A stretch of DNA of 64,000 nucleotides from Rhizobium sp. CCGE531 (GTDB taxonomy: Bacteria; Pseudomonadota; Alphaproteobacteria; Rhizobiales; Rhizobiaceae), in the NCBI RefSeq assembly GCF_003627795.1, contig NZ_CP032684.1:1217001-1281000 (forward strand). Reading direction: 5' to 3'. Positions 34,875-43,163 of the stretch are shown one piece after another (the stretch's first letter is position 1; each line of letters begins with the position of its first letter). A program made the position numbers and the translations under genes. Under the pieces are notes generated by a model. That model saw only the letters and a program-made list of their open reading frames with translations. It had not been told where the DNA came from and searched no databases.

Positions 34875-35498
34875 CTATTCCCGTGGTGCAGACATCGCCG
34901 CGATCCGCTTTTCCAGTTCGGCGATCTTGTGATCTTTCTCCGCCAGCAGGTTTTGAACGGTGGCAGCATCAATAAGCTGCGGTATGTGCTGCGGGCAGTT
35001 CGCGTCCCACGCCGTTACGGTGAACAGGATTACCTGTTCGACCCGGGCATTATACCCGTCCGGAAAGAGGCGCTCGGCGAGTTCAGCATCACCCTCGATC
35101 ACTCTTGCCTCGCCCCAGATTTTGACGCGCTGCCGATAAGTATAATCCATCAGAAACAAGTGAGCCTTGGGATTTTCGACGAGATTGCCCTGGGTGATGT
35201 ATTGGCGATTTCCGGCGAAGTCGGCAAAACCAATGGTCTTTCGATCCAGGACCTTCAGAAAGCCGGCCGGACCGCCGCGATGCTGGATATACGGTTGTCC
35301 GGCCGCGTTTGCTGTCGCCAGAAACGCGCCCGTGCGGCTCTCGATGAAGGCGGCGATCTCAGCCGTGATATCGGTCTGCCATGACCCTCCGATTTCCATT
35401 CTGGCATAACCACGCCTGGAACCCTTGCGACTCTGAATAGCCTTCACGGCGGGAGTGAAGGCGACGTCGCTCGAAAACTCGAAATCTGCACTGGACAT
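34875..35498 (-). CDS. Pyridoxamine 5'-phosphate oxidase-family flavin protein
   Basis: 207 residues with the split-barrel flavin fold: FIESRTGAFLATANAAGQPY, HRGGPAGFLKVLDRKTIGFA, GNLVENPKAHLFLMDY and a short C-terminal coiled coil (LLAEKDHKIAELEKRIAAM). This PNPOx-like group usually binds FMN or F420 and reduces small molecules; true PdxH function is unlikely. ATG 35498 with CAGGAG 7 bases upstream. It is divergent from a LysR regulator that probably controls it. Confidence 0.9.
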   Translation of the reverse strand: MSSADFEFSSDVAFTPAVKAIQSRKGSRRGYARMEIGGSWQTDITAEIAAFIESRTGAFLATANAAGQPYIQHRGGPAGFLKVLDRKTIGFADFAGNRQYITQGNLVENPKAHLFLMDYTYRQRVKIWGEARVIEGDAELAERLFPDGYNARVEQVILFTVTAWDANCPQHIPQLIDAATVQNLLAEKDHKIAELEKRIAAMSAPRE

Positions 35499-35672
35499 CG
35501 CCAGCTCCTGACGGTTCGTTATGATCTGAATGGGTTCAACGAATGCCCCGCTGCCTGCGATGCGAGACATTGGACTTCTTTTGCTTCAAGCTTGGTAACG
35601 CAAAGGTATTTCCTTCCGATTTATGTGAATATCTGCTATGTTCAGAAATAATCCTCTCATTTTTTGGAAGTC

Positions 35673-36611
35673 ATGCCTGATCGCCTGGAAGCCATGTCCG
35701 TCCTTCTCTCCGTCGTCGACGCCGGAAGTCTTTCCGCAGCATCACGTATTCTCGGCGTGCCATTGGCGACTGTCAGCCGCAAGGTGTCGGAGCTTGAGAG
35801 TCATCTCGGAACGCGCCTCTTTCAGCGCGCCGGACGCGGCCTCATCCTGACCGAGACAGGCCAGACCTATGTGTCGTCCTGTAGACGCATCCTGGATGAC
35901 ATTGCCGAGGCGGAGCGTACGGCCGCGGGTGAGTTCCAGGCGCCGAAAGGCAATCTGACAATCACTGCGCCGGTCGTCTTCGGTCGATTGCACGTACTGC
36001 CTGTCGTCACCGAATTTCTGAAGACCCACCCCGAGATTGACGTCCGGCTCATTCAGTCGGATAGGCTGATCGACCTGCCGGAGGAGCATGTCGATCTGGC
36101 CGTCCGAATCGGTAAATTGCCTGACAGCAGCTTGATCTTTCGCAGCGTAGGAGAGGTCAGGCGGGTCGTGTGCGCAAGCCCAGCATATCTACAGGAACGG
36201 GGAACACCTGCAGTTCCGGATGATCTCCGTATGCATGACTGTGTCACCTTCGAAAATCTGATGTCGATACGATCATGGTCCTTCTGGAAGGAACGATCGG
36301 AAACCAGTGTTCCAATCCATTCCCGGCTCGTCGTCGACACCGCCGAGGCAGCCATCGGCGCCGCGGTCGGCGGGCTCGGTCTTGCCCGCGTGCTCTCCTA
36401 TCAGGTGAGTAAGCACATATCCGAAGGGGTATTAAGAACCGTTCTTGACGATGCTGAGCAAGACCCTTGGCCGGTCAGTCTGGTCTATCCTTCGCGAGGG
36501 CTTATGGCGTTGAAAATCAGAGCCTTCCTCGATTTCGCCGCCCCTCGGTTAAAGGAAAGTCTCGGTAGCCACAGCGAATGGAGAACCGCCGGCAGCGGCG
36601 CTCCTGCATAA
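35673..36611 (+). CDS. LysR-family transcriptional regulator
   Basis: 312 residues: N-terminal HTH (MSVLLSVVDAGSLSAASRIL, then VPLATVSRKVSELESHLGTR) and periplasmic-binding-like effector domain (LTITAPVVFGRLHVLPVVTE, VDLAVRIGKLPDSSLI). ATG 35673 is preferred; a TTG at 35664 lies in frame upstream without a ribosome site. The spacer of 174 bp to the divergent PPOX-family gene suggests that gene as target. Effector unknown. Confidence 0.93.
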   Translation: MPDRLEAMSVLLSVVDAGSLSAASRILGVPLATVSRKVSELESHLGTRLFQRAGRGLILTETGQTYVSSCRRILDDIAEAERTAAGEFQAPKGNLTITAPVVFGRLHVLPVVTEFLKTHPEIDVRLIQSDRLIDLPEEHVDLAVRIGKLPDSSLIFRSVGEVRRVVCASPAYLQERGTPAVPDDLRMHDCVTFENLMSIRSWSFWKERSETSVPIHSRLVVDTAEAAIGAAVGGLGLARVLSYQVSKHISEGVLRTVLDDAEQDPWPVSLVYPSRGLMALKIRAFLDFAAPRLKESLGSHSEWRTAGSGAPA

Positions 36612-36625
36612 TATCGACTTTGGAC

Positions 36626-37018
36626 CTATCGCCTTCTGCCGCGTGCGGCCATTGCTTCGGCATTGCCGATCATGAAATCGGCGCGTACGACACGGCGCAG
36701 TGTTTCCGGTTCGATCAGGTTGATGAAGCGGACGTGGACGCGGTTTTCATTGCGGCTGACCTCGGCGCAGGCGATGCGGTAGGCGAGACCGAGAATGTTC
36801 AGGTAGTAATGGCTCGGCAGGCCGACGGTCGTGGCGACGGTGAAGCTGGCGCCGCCGCGCGAGATATCGCTAATTTCGGCGCTGCGCACGGAAATGCCTG
36901 TCAGACAGGGACGGACCGCCACGAGACGCGCCGGCCTCTGGACGTAGAACCGTTCCCAGCTGCGTTCGTAGACTTCGGATTTGACTTTCGCCAGATGGGT
37001 TGCGCGAAGCATTGTCAT
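36626..37018 (-). CDS. PilZ-domain protein
   Basis: 130 residues, nearly all one PilZ domain, the binding module for cyclic di-GMP. Arg motif RFYVQRPARL near residues 23-32 and the second motif DISRGGASF near residue 52. Later GLPSHYYLNILG and a basic tail (MAARGRRR). Such single-domain proteins adjust motility, exopolysaccharide or cell-cycle responses. Convergent with the LysR gene, 14 bp apart. Confidence 0.88.
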   Translation of the reverse strand: MTMLRATHLAKVKSEVYERSWERFYVQRPARLVAVRPCLTGISVRSAEISDISRGGASFTVATTVGLPSHYYLNILGLAYRIACAEVSRNENRVHVRFINLIEPETLRRVVRADFMIGNAEAMAARGRRR

Positions 37019-37328
37019 TCCCTGTTGAAGAACAGACCGAATTCATCTCGGTTACACTACGAACCTTGCACGGAGATTTTGCGGAAGCGTCAATTCCATA
37101 GATAGAATTTTAACGGGTTCGTCTTTTGTGCCGATTTGAGCGCATCTTGACAGCGGGATTGGCTTCGATCATACGGATTGACGGTTCGAGGCGCCTGCCG
37201 CTCGCGGATGAAAATCCAAGGTGAAGTCCTCGCAGTTTTGGTCACAGCCATTATAGGGCATGCTGACTGACGGTAATGCGAGCCCCGTTTCACGGTCGTA
37301 ATTGCGTGCCTTAGCAAAGGCTGATCCT
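37019..37328. other. Intergenic region, 310 bp
   Basis: Divergent spacer between the PilZ and glyoxalase-related genes. A 75-codon minus-strand frame (37090-37317) has no convincing start site or family look. Nothing else seen. Confidence 0.5.
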
Positions 37329-37763
37329 ATGACGACGTATCCGTCCATAGATGAATTGAAGGCTCAAGCCCGGCGTTTGCGTCAGGCCATGGCCGAGCGC
37401 GGCGACGACATGAGCCACTCGACGACGCTGGAACTGATCGCCAAGCAACATGGGCTGCGCGACTGGAACACGCTATCGGCGCTTGCGGCGAAGCCGAATG
37501 ACGGGCCTGATGCGCCCTTCGATGTCGGCTCCGCCGTTCGCGGGCGCTACCTGAACCAGCCCTTCACGGGCAGGGTGGTGGCCATGTCGGCGAAATCCGG
37601 CGGGCTCTACAAGATATCGATCCATTTCGACGAACCGGTGGATGTGGTGGAGTTCGAGAGCTTCTCGGCCTTCCGCCAACGCATCAATGCCCAGGTCGAC
37701 TCGGATGGCATCTCGCCGCGCAAGACGTCGAACGGCCTGCCGCATCTGGTTCTCGACATCTGA
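37329..37763 (+). CDS. Glyoxalase-related domain protein, 144 aa
   Basis: N-terminal helices STTLELIAKQHGLRDWNTLS belong to the glyoxalase-related small domain found in rhizobial proteins; the C-terminal 70 residues (VRGRYLNQPFTGRVVAMSAK) form a beta-rich unit. ATG 37329 with AAAGG upstream. No metal-binding residue set of true glyoxalase is visible, so catalysis is doubtful. Function unknown. Confidence 0.8.
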   Translation: MTTYPSIDELKAQARRLRQAMAERGDDMSHSTTLELIAKQHGLRDWNTLSALAAKPNDGPDAPFDVGSAVRGRYLNQPFTGRVVAMSAKSGGLYKISIHFDEPVDVVEFESFSAFRQRINAQVDSDGISPRKTSNGLPHLVLDI

Positions 37764-37825
37764 ACGATCTTTCATCGACCGGTTACTATCTCCGCCGATA
37801 GCGACTAATTCCGTCCGGATTCCCC

Positions 37826-39193
37826 ATGACGCACAGTACTGAAACCAATATGTTCCTCACCGGCTGGCTGCCCGGCGTCTTTGCCAAAACTGCCGCGCCG
37901 ATCATCGTCATCACCACGGTCAACGGCCTCTTTGCCGTCGTCGACGCTTATTTCCTCGGCGTCTATGTCGGGGCCGCCGCGCTGTCCGCCGTCAGCCTCA
38001 TCTTTCCCGCGCTCATGCTGCTGGTCGCGCTGCAGACGCTGGTTTCGAACGGCATGGCGAACATTCTCGCCCGCCGCCTCGGGGCAGGGGATCGCGCTGG
38101 CGCGCGAACGGTGTTCACTAGCGCCCATGCGCTGGCGATCGCCGTCGTCATTGCCGTCAACCTCGTCTATTGGCTCGTCGGCCGGCAGGTCATTGCCCTG
38201 GCGGCGGCCGGAAACACCGATGTCGCTCAGAGCGCCGAAGCCTTCATGGGCGTCATGATCGCATTCGCGCCGGTCAGTTTTTTCCTGTCGCTGCATATCG
38301 ATGGCCTGCGCTGCGAGGGAAAGCTCGGCTTCATGACGCTGGTCATGCTCGCCTCGACGCTGCTCAACATCCTGGCAAACTGGCTGCTGATGGCTGTGGC
38401 CCATTGGGGTGTCGTCGGCTCCGCCGGCGGTTCGATCCTGGCGCAATTCACCTGCCTGGCGATCATCCTCGCCTATCGTCTGCGTCGCCCCAGCGCGCTT
38501 TCGCTCGACATGAAGCTGCACCTGTCCGAATGGCGGGGCATCTTTGCCTATGGCGCACCGATGAGCCTTGGCTTCATCGGTATTTCGCTGAGCTCGGCCG
38601 CCATCCTCTTCAACCTGTCGATCTGGCACGAGGGGAATTATGTCGCGACCGTCGGCGCTTATGGGATCGTCACCCGGGTGATGACCTTCGCCTATCTGCC
38701 GCTTCTCGGCCTCAGCATCGCTCTGCAGACGATATCGGGCCACAATCATGGTGCGGCACTTCCTGCCCGTGTGGCCCATAGCGTTGTCATCGCCATGGTC
38801 TCGGCCCTGGTCTATTGTGCCGCCGTCGAGCTGATCGTCGAGATGCTGGCGGGACACTTAGGGTCAATCTTCGTCGCCGATCCGGTAATCGTCGAAGAAG
38901 TCGGCCGCATCCTGCCATGGACGATCGGCGCCTATTTCCTCTTCGGTCAGGCGATCATCCTATCGTCCTACTTTCAATCGATCGGCGATGCCAGGCGCGG
39001 CGCGATCTTCGGCCTGTCACGGTCCTACCTGTTCGCGTTGCCGTTGACATTCCTGCTGCCGCTCGTCTTTGGCGAACGGGGGATCTGGATGACACCCATC
39101 TTTGCCGAGGCAGGAATGATCCTGCTCACCTGGCTGGTGCTGTCGCGCAATGCCAGGGATAGGAAATGGCGCTACGGCCTGCTGCCCACATGA
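37826..39193 (+). CDS. MATE-family efflux transporter
   Basis: Twelve-helix multidrug and toxin extrusion protein, 455 residues, driven by sodium or protons. Seen: APIIVITTVNGLFAVVDAYF (helix 1), ALQTLVSNGMANILARRLGA, and the mirrored second half starting FAYGAPMSLGFIGISLSSAA. Substrates unknown. A terminator follows at 39202-39225. Confidence 0.93.
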   Translation: MTHSTETNMFLTGWLPGVFAKTAAPIIVITTVNGLFAVVDAYFLGVYVGAAALSAVSLIFPALMLLVALQTLVSNGMANILARRLGAGDRAGARTVFTSAHALAIAVVIAVNLVYWLVGRQVIALAAAGNTDVAQSAEAFMGVMIAFAPVSFFLSLHIDGLRCEGKLGFMTLVMLASTLLNILANWLLMAVAHWGVVGSAGGSILAQFTCLAIILAYRLRRPSALSLDMKLHLSEWRGIFAYGAPMSLGFIGISLSSAAILFNLSIWHEGNYVATVGAYGIVTRVMTFAYLPLLGLSIALQTISGHNHGAALPARVAHSVVIAMVSALVYCAAVELIVEMLAGHLGSIFVADPVIVEEVGRILPWTIGAYFLFGQAIILSSYFQSIGDARRGAIFGLSRSYLFALPLTFLLPLVFGERGIWMTPIFAEAGMILLTWLVLSRNARDRKWRYGLLPT

Positions 39194-39201
39194 CATGGAA
39201 A

Positions 39202-39225
39202 AGGCCGCGCTTTCGGACGCGGCCT
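39202..39225 (+). terminator. Terminator after the MATE gene
   Basis: Perfect 8-bp stem AGGCCGCG / CGCGGCCT with an 8-base loop, followed by CATTTGGT. It begins 9 bases after the stop codon. Confidence 0.75.
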
Positions 39226-39236
39226 CATTTGGTGGG

Positions 39237-39408
39237 AAGTGCGCTCCATCCTCGCCCTTCGAGGCTTCGCTCCTCAGGGTGAGGATGGAGCGCACTTGCC
39301 ATTTGAAGCCAGCTCAGTGTGCTGTCTTGCACAGGAGATTAGCCCTCATGGTGAGGTGCGTAGGCGCCTGAGCTTGGCGAAGGGGCCTGAGCCTCGAACC
39401 ACGAGGGC
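39237..39408. repeat. Palindromic repeat region between MATE and iolB genes
   Basis: An exact 17-bp inverted repeat (39237-39253, AAGTGCGCTCCATCCTC, with 39281-39297) is followed by a second imperfect one, GCCCTCATGGTGAGG (39342-39356) with CCTCGAACCACGAGGGC (39392-39408). Sequences of the CCTCATGGTGAGG...ACGAGGGC type recur between rhizobial genes. It fills the spacer between convergent genes. Confidence 0.7.
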
Positions 39409-39434
39409 GGGTGGTTGAGAACCACGACACTACC

Positions 39435-40232
39435 TCAGGACTTGAGCAGCCATTCGTGCTCGACGGCGTTGTGGAATTTCCAGATGCGCTTCGGGCCGGC
39501 CATGACGTTGAGATAGTAGAGATCGTAGCCGTGGCAGGCGGCGCATGGATGGTATCCTTTCGGCACCAGCGTCACGTCGCCGTCCTCCAGTACCATGACC
39601 TCATCCAGCGACCGGTCGTCTGTATAGACGCGCTGGAAGCCGAAACCCTGCGGCGGGTTGAGGCGATGATAATAGGTCTCCTCGAGGAAGCTTTCGTTCG
39701 GGAGATTGTCCTGATCGTGCTTATGCGGCGGGTAAGAGGACGTATTGCCCCCCGGCGTGATCACTTCGACAACCAGCAACGAATGCGCAGCGTCGTCGTC
39801 TTCCGGCATGATGTTGTTGACGTGGCGGACATTGCTGCCCTTGCCGCGCGTCAGCGCCGGATGCGTACCCGGCGGAATGGCGCGTGCTTCATGGGAGCCG
39901 CCACCCGGTGCCGAGCAGACGGCCAGTTCCAGCTCGGTCTCGGCTGTTACCGACCAGCTCGATCCAGAGGGAATATAAAGCGCGTGGGGCGCGCCCTCGA
40001 AGGGACTCATACGGCCGCCGAGCGAACCGAAATCCTTCGTACCCGCCTTGGCGCTTCCCTTGCCGCTGACCCAAACGAGGCAGACTTCGCGATCGCCGGT
40101 CTCGGCCGAAGCGGTTTCGCCCGGCTTCAGGCGGTAGAGGTCGAAGCCGACATAGGTCCAGCCGGCGCTTTCGGGCGTGACATGGGTGACGCGGCCACGG
40201 GAGCCGTCAGGTTTGACCTTGAGATTTGGCAT
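39435..40232 (-). CDS. iolB: 5-deoxy-glucuronate isomerase
   Basis: Inositol catabolism: converts 5-deoxy-glucuronate to 2-deoxy-5-keto-gluconate. 265 residues of the bicupin IolB family: SAGWTYVGFDLYRLKPGET at the start, GKGSNVRHVNNI, the metal-binding motif SSYPPHKHDQDNLPNESFLE, and GYHPCAACHGYDLYYLNVMA. ATG 40232 fits the family start. It is the last gene of iolCDEB. Confidence 0.96.
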   Translation of the reverse strand: MPNLKVKPDGSRGRVTHVTPESAGWTYVGFDLYRLKPGETASAETGDREVCLVWVSGKGSAKAGTKDFGSLGGRMSPFEGAPHALYIPSGSSWSVTAETELELAVCSAPGGGSHEARAIPPGTHPALTRGKGSNVRHVNNIMPEDDDAAHSLLVVEVITPGGNTSSYPPHKHDQDNLPNESFLEETYYHRLNPPQGFGFQRVYTDDRSLDEVMVLEDGDVTLVPKGYHPCAACHGYDLYYLNVMAGPKRIWKFHNAVEHEWLLKS

Positions 40233-40302
40233 GGTTCTTCCTCTATTGCTTGGGAGAACGCCCCTCAATATCCCTTGACGGAAGAGGGGCGCTCATCTCT
40301 AG

Positions 40303-41220
40303 CTATCCCTTCGGAAAGCCTTCGGTTTCAACCGTGTAACCCGCTGCCGTCATGACACGCATCAATTCGGCATGGCCGATCTCGGCCATCTTCTGCGGCG
40401 GCGCGTTGCGTGGATCCTGCTCGGCTTCGACCACGAACCAGCCTTCATAGCCGTAATCGGCGAAACGCTTGACGATGGCCCCGAAATCGAGCGAACCGTC
40501 GCCCGGCACCGTGAAGGCGCCAAGCGCCACCGCATCGAGGAAGGATTGCCGGCTGCGATCCAGCCCATCGACGACCGACTTGCGGATATCCTTGACGTGG
40601 ACATGATTGATACGGGCATGATGATTGTCGATGGCGCGCAACACGTCGCCGCCGGCAAAGGCCAAGTGACCAGCATCGAGCAGCAGCGGAATACCTGCGC
40701 CGGAATTGCGCATGAAAGCATCGAGCTCCGGCTCGGTCTCGACAACGGCCGCCATATGATGATGGTAGGAGAGCGGCATGCTCTGCGCAGCGCACCATTC
40801 GCCGAACTCGGTGACGCGGCGGGCATAGGCCTTCATCTCGTCATCCGAAAGGCGCGGCTTGGTGGCGAGCGGCTTGGAGCGGTCGCCCTGGATAGAGCGG
40901 CCGACTTCGCCATAGACGATGCAGGGCGCGTTGACGGCCTTGAACAGCGCGATCATCGGCGCGATGCGGTCCTTGTTGGCGGCAAGCTCCTCGTTGACGA
41001 GCGTGCCGGAGAACCAGCCGCCGCAGAGCGTCACGTCGGCAGCGCGCAGGATCGGCAGCATCTCATTTGGGTTGCTGGGGAAGCGCCGGCCCTGTTCCAT
41101 GCCGGTGAAACCCGCACCGCGTGATTGCCGCAGGCATTCCTCGAGGGATACGTCGTCGCTGAGCTCAGGAAGATCGTCGTTCCACCAGGCGATGGGCGAC
41201 ATGCCGAGTTTGGCCTTCAT
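40303..41220 (-). CDS. iolE: Myo-inosose-2 dehydratase
   Basis: Dehydrates scyllo-inosose to a trihydroxy-cyclohexanedione. 305 residues of the xylose-isomerase-like TIM barrel: GMSPIAWWNDDLPELSDD, LPLSYHHHMAAVVETEPELD, LLLDAGHLAFAGGD, NHVHVKDI. These hold the His/Asp/Glu metal ligands. Start ATG 41220; an in-frame run upstream has no similarity. It sits 67 bp after iolD. Confidence 0.96.
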   Translation of the reverse strand: MKAKLGMSPIAWWNDDLPELSDDVSLEECLRQSRGAGFTGMEQGRRFPSNPNEMLPILRAADVTLCGGWFSGTLVNEELAANKDRIAPMIALFKAVNAPCIVYGEVGRSIQGDRSKPLATKPRLSDDEMKAYARRVTEFGEWCAAQSMPLSYHHHMAAVVETEPELDAFMRNSGAGIPLLLDAGHLAFAGGDVLRAIDNHHARINHVHVKDIRKSVVDGLDRSRQSFLDAVALGAFTVPGDGSLDFGAIVKRFADYGYEGWFVVEAEQDPRNAPPQKMAEIGHAELMRVMTAAGYTVETEGFPKG

Positions 41221-41287
41221 CAATGGTCTCCTTGAAAACACTGTTGGAGGAGCTGAAACGCTCCTCCAGAAATAGGACGGAAATCGA

Positions 41288-43138
41288 TCAGCCGATGCGC
41301 TGGGAGGTGCGGGCCTTTTCATAGGCGGCGCGGGCCTTGTTGACCTCGGCGCGCGGGCTGACCTCCGGAACGGCGACATCCCACCAGTGGCCGCCTTCGT
41401 CCGTGGTGATCAGCGGATCGGTATCGATGACGAGGACCGAGCTGCGGTCGTTCTTCCTGGATGCCTCGATCGCCTGTTCCAGCTCGCCGATGGAGGAGAC
41501 CTTCACGGCAATCGCGCCCATGCTTTCCGCATGCGCCCGGAAGTCGATCTCCGGCATCACTTCGAAACGCGAGTCCTTCAGCAGATTGTTGAAGTTCGCG
41601 CCGCCGGTCGCCATCTGCAGGCGGTTGATGCAGCCATAGCCCCGGTTGTCGAGCAGGACGACGGTGATCTTCAACCCGAGCATGACCGAGGTCGCCAGTT
41701 CGGAATTCAGCATCATGTAGGAGCCGTCGCCGACCATGACGACCACATCCTTCTCCGGCCGCGCCATCTTGACGCCGAGCCCGCCGGCAATCTCGTAGCC
41801 CATGCAGGAGAAGCCGTATTCCATGTGGTAGCTGCCGGGCGCTGTCGCAGGCCAGAGCTTGTGCAACTCGCCCGGTAGACCGCCGGCGGCACAAAGCACA
41901 ATGGTTTTCTCTCCGCCGAGCGTGCGCGTGACGGCGCCGATCACCTGGGCGTCGGAAGGCAGGGCGGCATTCGTGGTCGCCATCGCCTTGGCGGCGGCTT
42001 CCATCCAGATCTTCTTTTCCTGCGTTGCCCGTTCGGCAAGCGCTGTCGGCGCCTTCCAGCCGGCAAGGCCGGCGCTGAGGGCCTTCAGACCTTCGCGCAC
42101 ATCCGTCACCAATGGGTGACTATCGTGCTTCAGTGCATCATAGGCAGCGATGTTGAGGCCGATGATCGCCATCTTATCGTTCTTGAACAGCGCCCAGGAA
42201 CCAGTGGTGAAATCCTGGCAGCGGGTGCCGATGGCAATCACCAGGTCGGTATCCTCGGCAATGGCGTTGGCGGCCGACGTGCCAGTCACCCCGACCGAGC
42301 CGAGCGCCAGCGGATGCGTTTCGTTGATCGCCGATTTGCCGGCCTGCGTTACGACGACTGGAACGCCATGCGCTTCGGCGAAAGCCGTGAGTTCCTTGGT
42401 CGCCTGCGAATAGAGCACGCCGCCACCGGCGAGGATAACGGGCTTTTCGGATTTGCGGATCAGCGCGATGGCGTTGGCCAGCTCGTCCGCATCCGGTTGC
42501 GGGCGGCGCTGGGTCCAGACATGCTCCTCGAAAAAGCTCTCGGGATAGTCGAAGGCCTCGGCCTGCACGTCCTGGCAGAGCGAAAGCGTCACCGGGCCGC
42601 AATCGAGCGGATCAGTCAGGACCTGCATGGCGCGCTTCAGCGCCGTCATAATCTGCTCGGGACGCGTGATGCGGTCGAAATAGCGGGAGACCGGGCGGAA
42701 GGCATCGTTGGCGGAGACAGTGCCGTCACCGAAATCCTCGATCTGCTGCAGCACCGGATCGGGCGCGCGGTTGGCGAAGATGTCGCCGGGCAGGAACAGG
42801 ACCGGAATGCGGTTGACATGCGCGACGCCGGCGGCCGTCACCATATTCAGCGCGCCGGGGCCGATGGAGGTCGTGCAGGCCATGAAGCGCTGGCGGAAGC
42901 TTGCCTTGGCATAGGCGATGGCGGCATGGGCCATGCCCTGCTCGTTGTGGGCGCGGAAGGTCGGCAGCTCCTCGCGCACCTGATAGAGCGCCTCGCCGAT
43001 GCCGGCGACGTTGCCGTGACCGAAGATCGCCCAGACGCCACCGAAGATCGGCTGCTTCTGTCCATCGATGATGGTCATCTGCTTCTTGAGGAAATGCGCG
43101 ACGGCCTGTGCCATCGTCAATCGGATCGTCTTGCCCAT
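41288..43138 (-). CDS. iolD: 3D-(3,5/4)-trihydroxycyclohexane-1,2-dione hydrolase
   Basis: ThDP-dependent ring-opening enzyme of inositol catabolism, 616 residues. N-terminal ThDP domain (NEQGMAHAAIAYAKASFRQR with the catalytic Glu), central domain (KPVILAGGGVLYSQATKEL), and C-terminal ThDP/magnesium motif VVVMVGDGSYMMLNSELATS. ATG 43138. It lies 25 bp after the iolC stop, in the same operon. Confidence 0.96.
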   Translation of the reverse strand: MGKTIRLTMAQAVAHFLKKQMTIIDGQKQPIFGGVWAIFGHGNVAGIGEALYQVREELPTFRAHNEQGMAHAAIAYAKASFRQRFMACTTSIGPGALNMVTAAGVAHVNRIPVLFLPGDIFANRAPDPVLQQIEDFGDGTVSANDAFRPVSRYFDRITRPEQIMTALKRAMQVLTDPLDCGPVTLSLCQDVQAEAFDYPESFFEEHVWTQRRPQPDADELANAIALIRKSEKPVILAGGGVLYSQATKELTAFAEAHGVPVVVTQAGKSAINETHPLALGSVGVTGTSAANAIAEDTDLVIAIGTRCQDFTTGSWALFKNDKMAIIGLNIAAYDALKHDSHPLVTDVREGLKALSAGLAGWKAPTALAERATQEKKIWMEAAAKAMATTNAALPSDAQVIGAVTRTLGGEKTIVLCAAGGLPGELHKLWPATAPGSYHMEYGFSCMGYEIAGGLGVKMARPEKDVVVMVGDGSYMMLNSELATSVMLGLKITVVLLDNRGYGCINRLQMATGGANFNNLLKDSRFEVMPEIDFRAHAESMGAIAVKVSSIGELEQAIEASRKNDRSSVLVIDTDPLITTDEGGHWWDVAVPEVSPRAEVNKARAAYEKARTSQRIG

Positions 43139-43163
43139 CGGGCGCCTCCCAAATGCTCTAATT

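Noticed and set aside
37090..37317. 75-codon minus-strand frame in the PilZ/glyoxalase spacer
   Set aside because: No ribosome site, no recognisable pattern, and Arg/Ser/Thr-rich composition typical of random frames.
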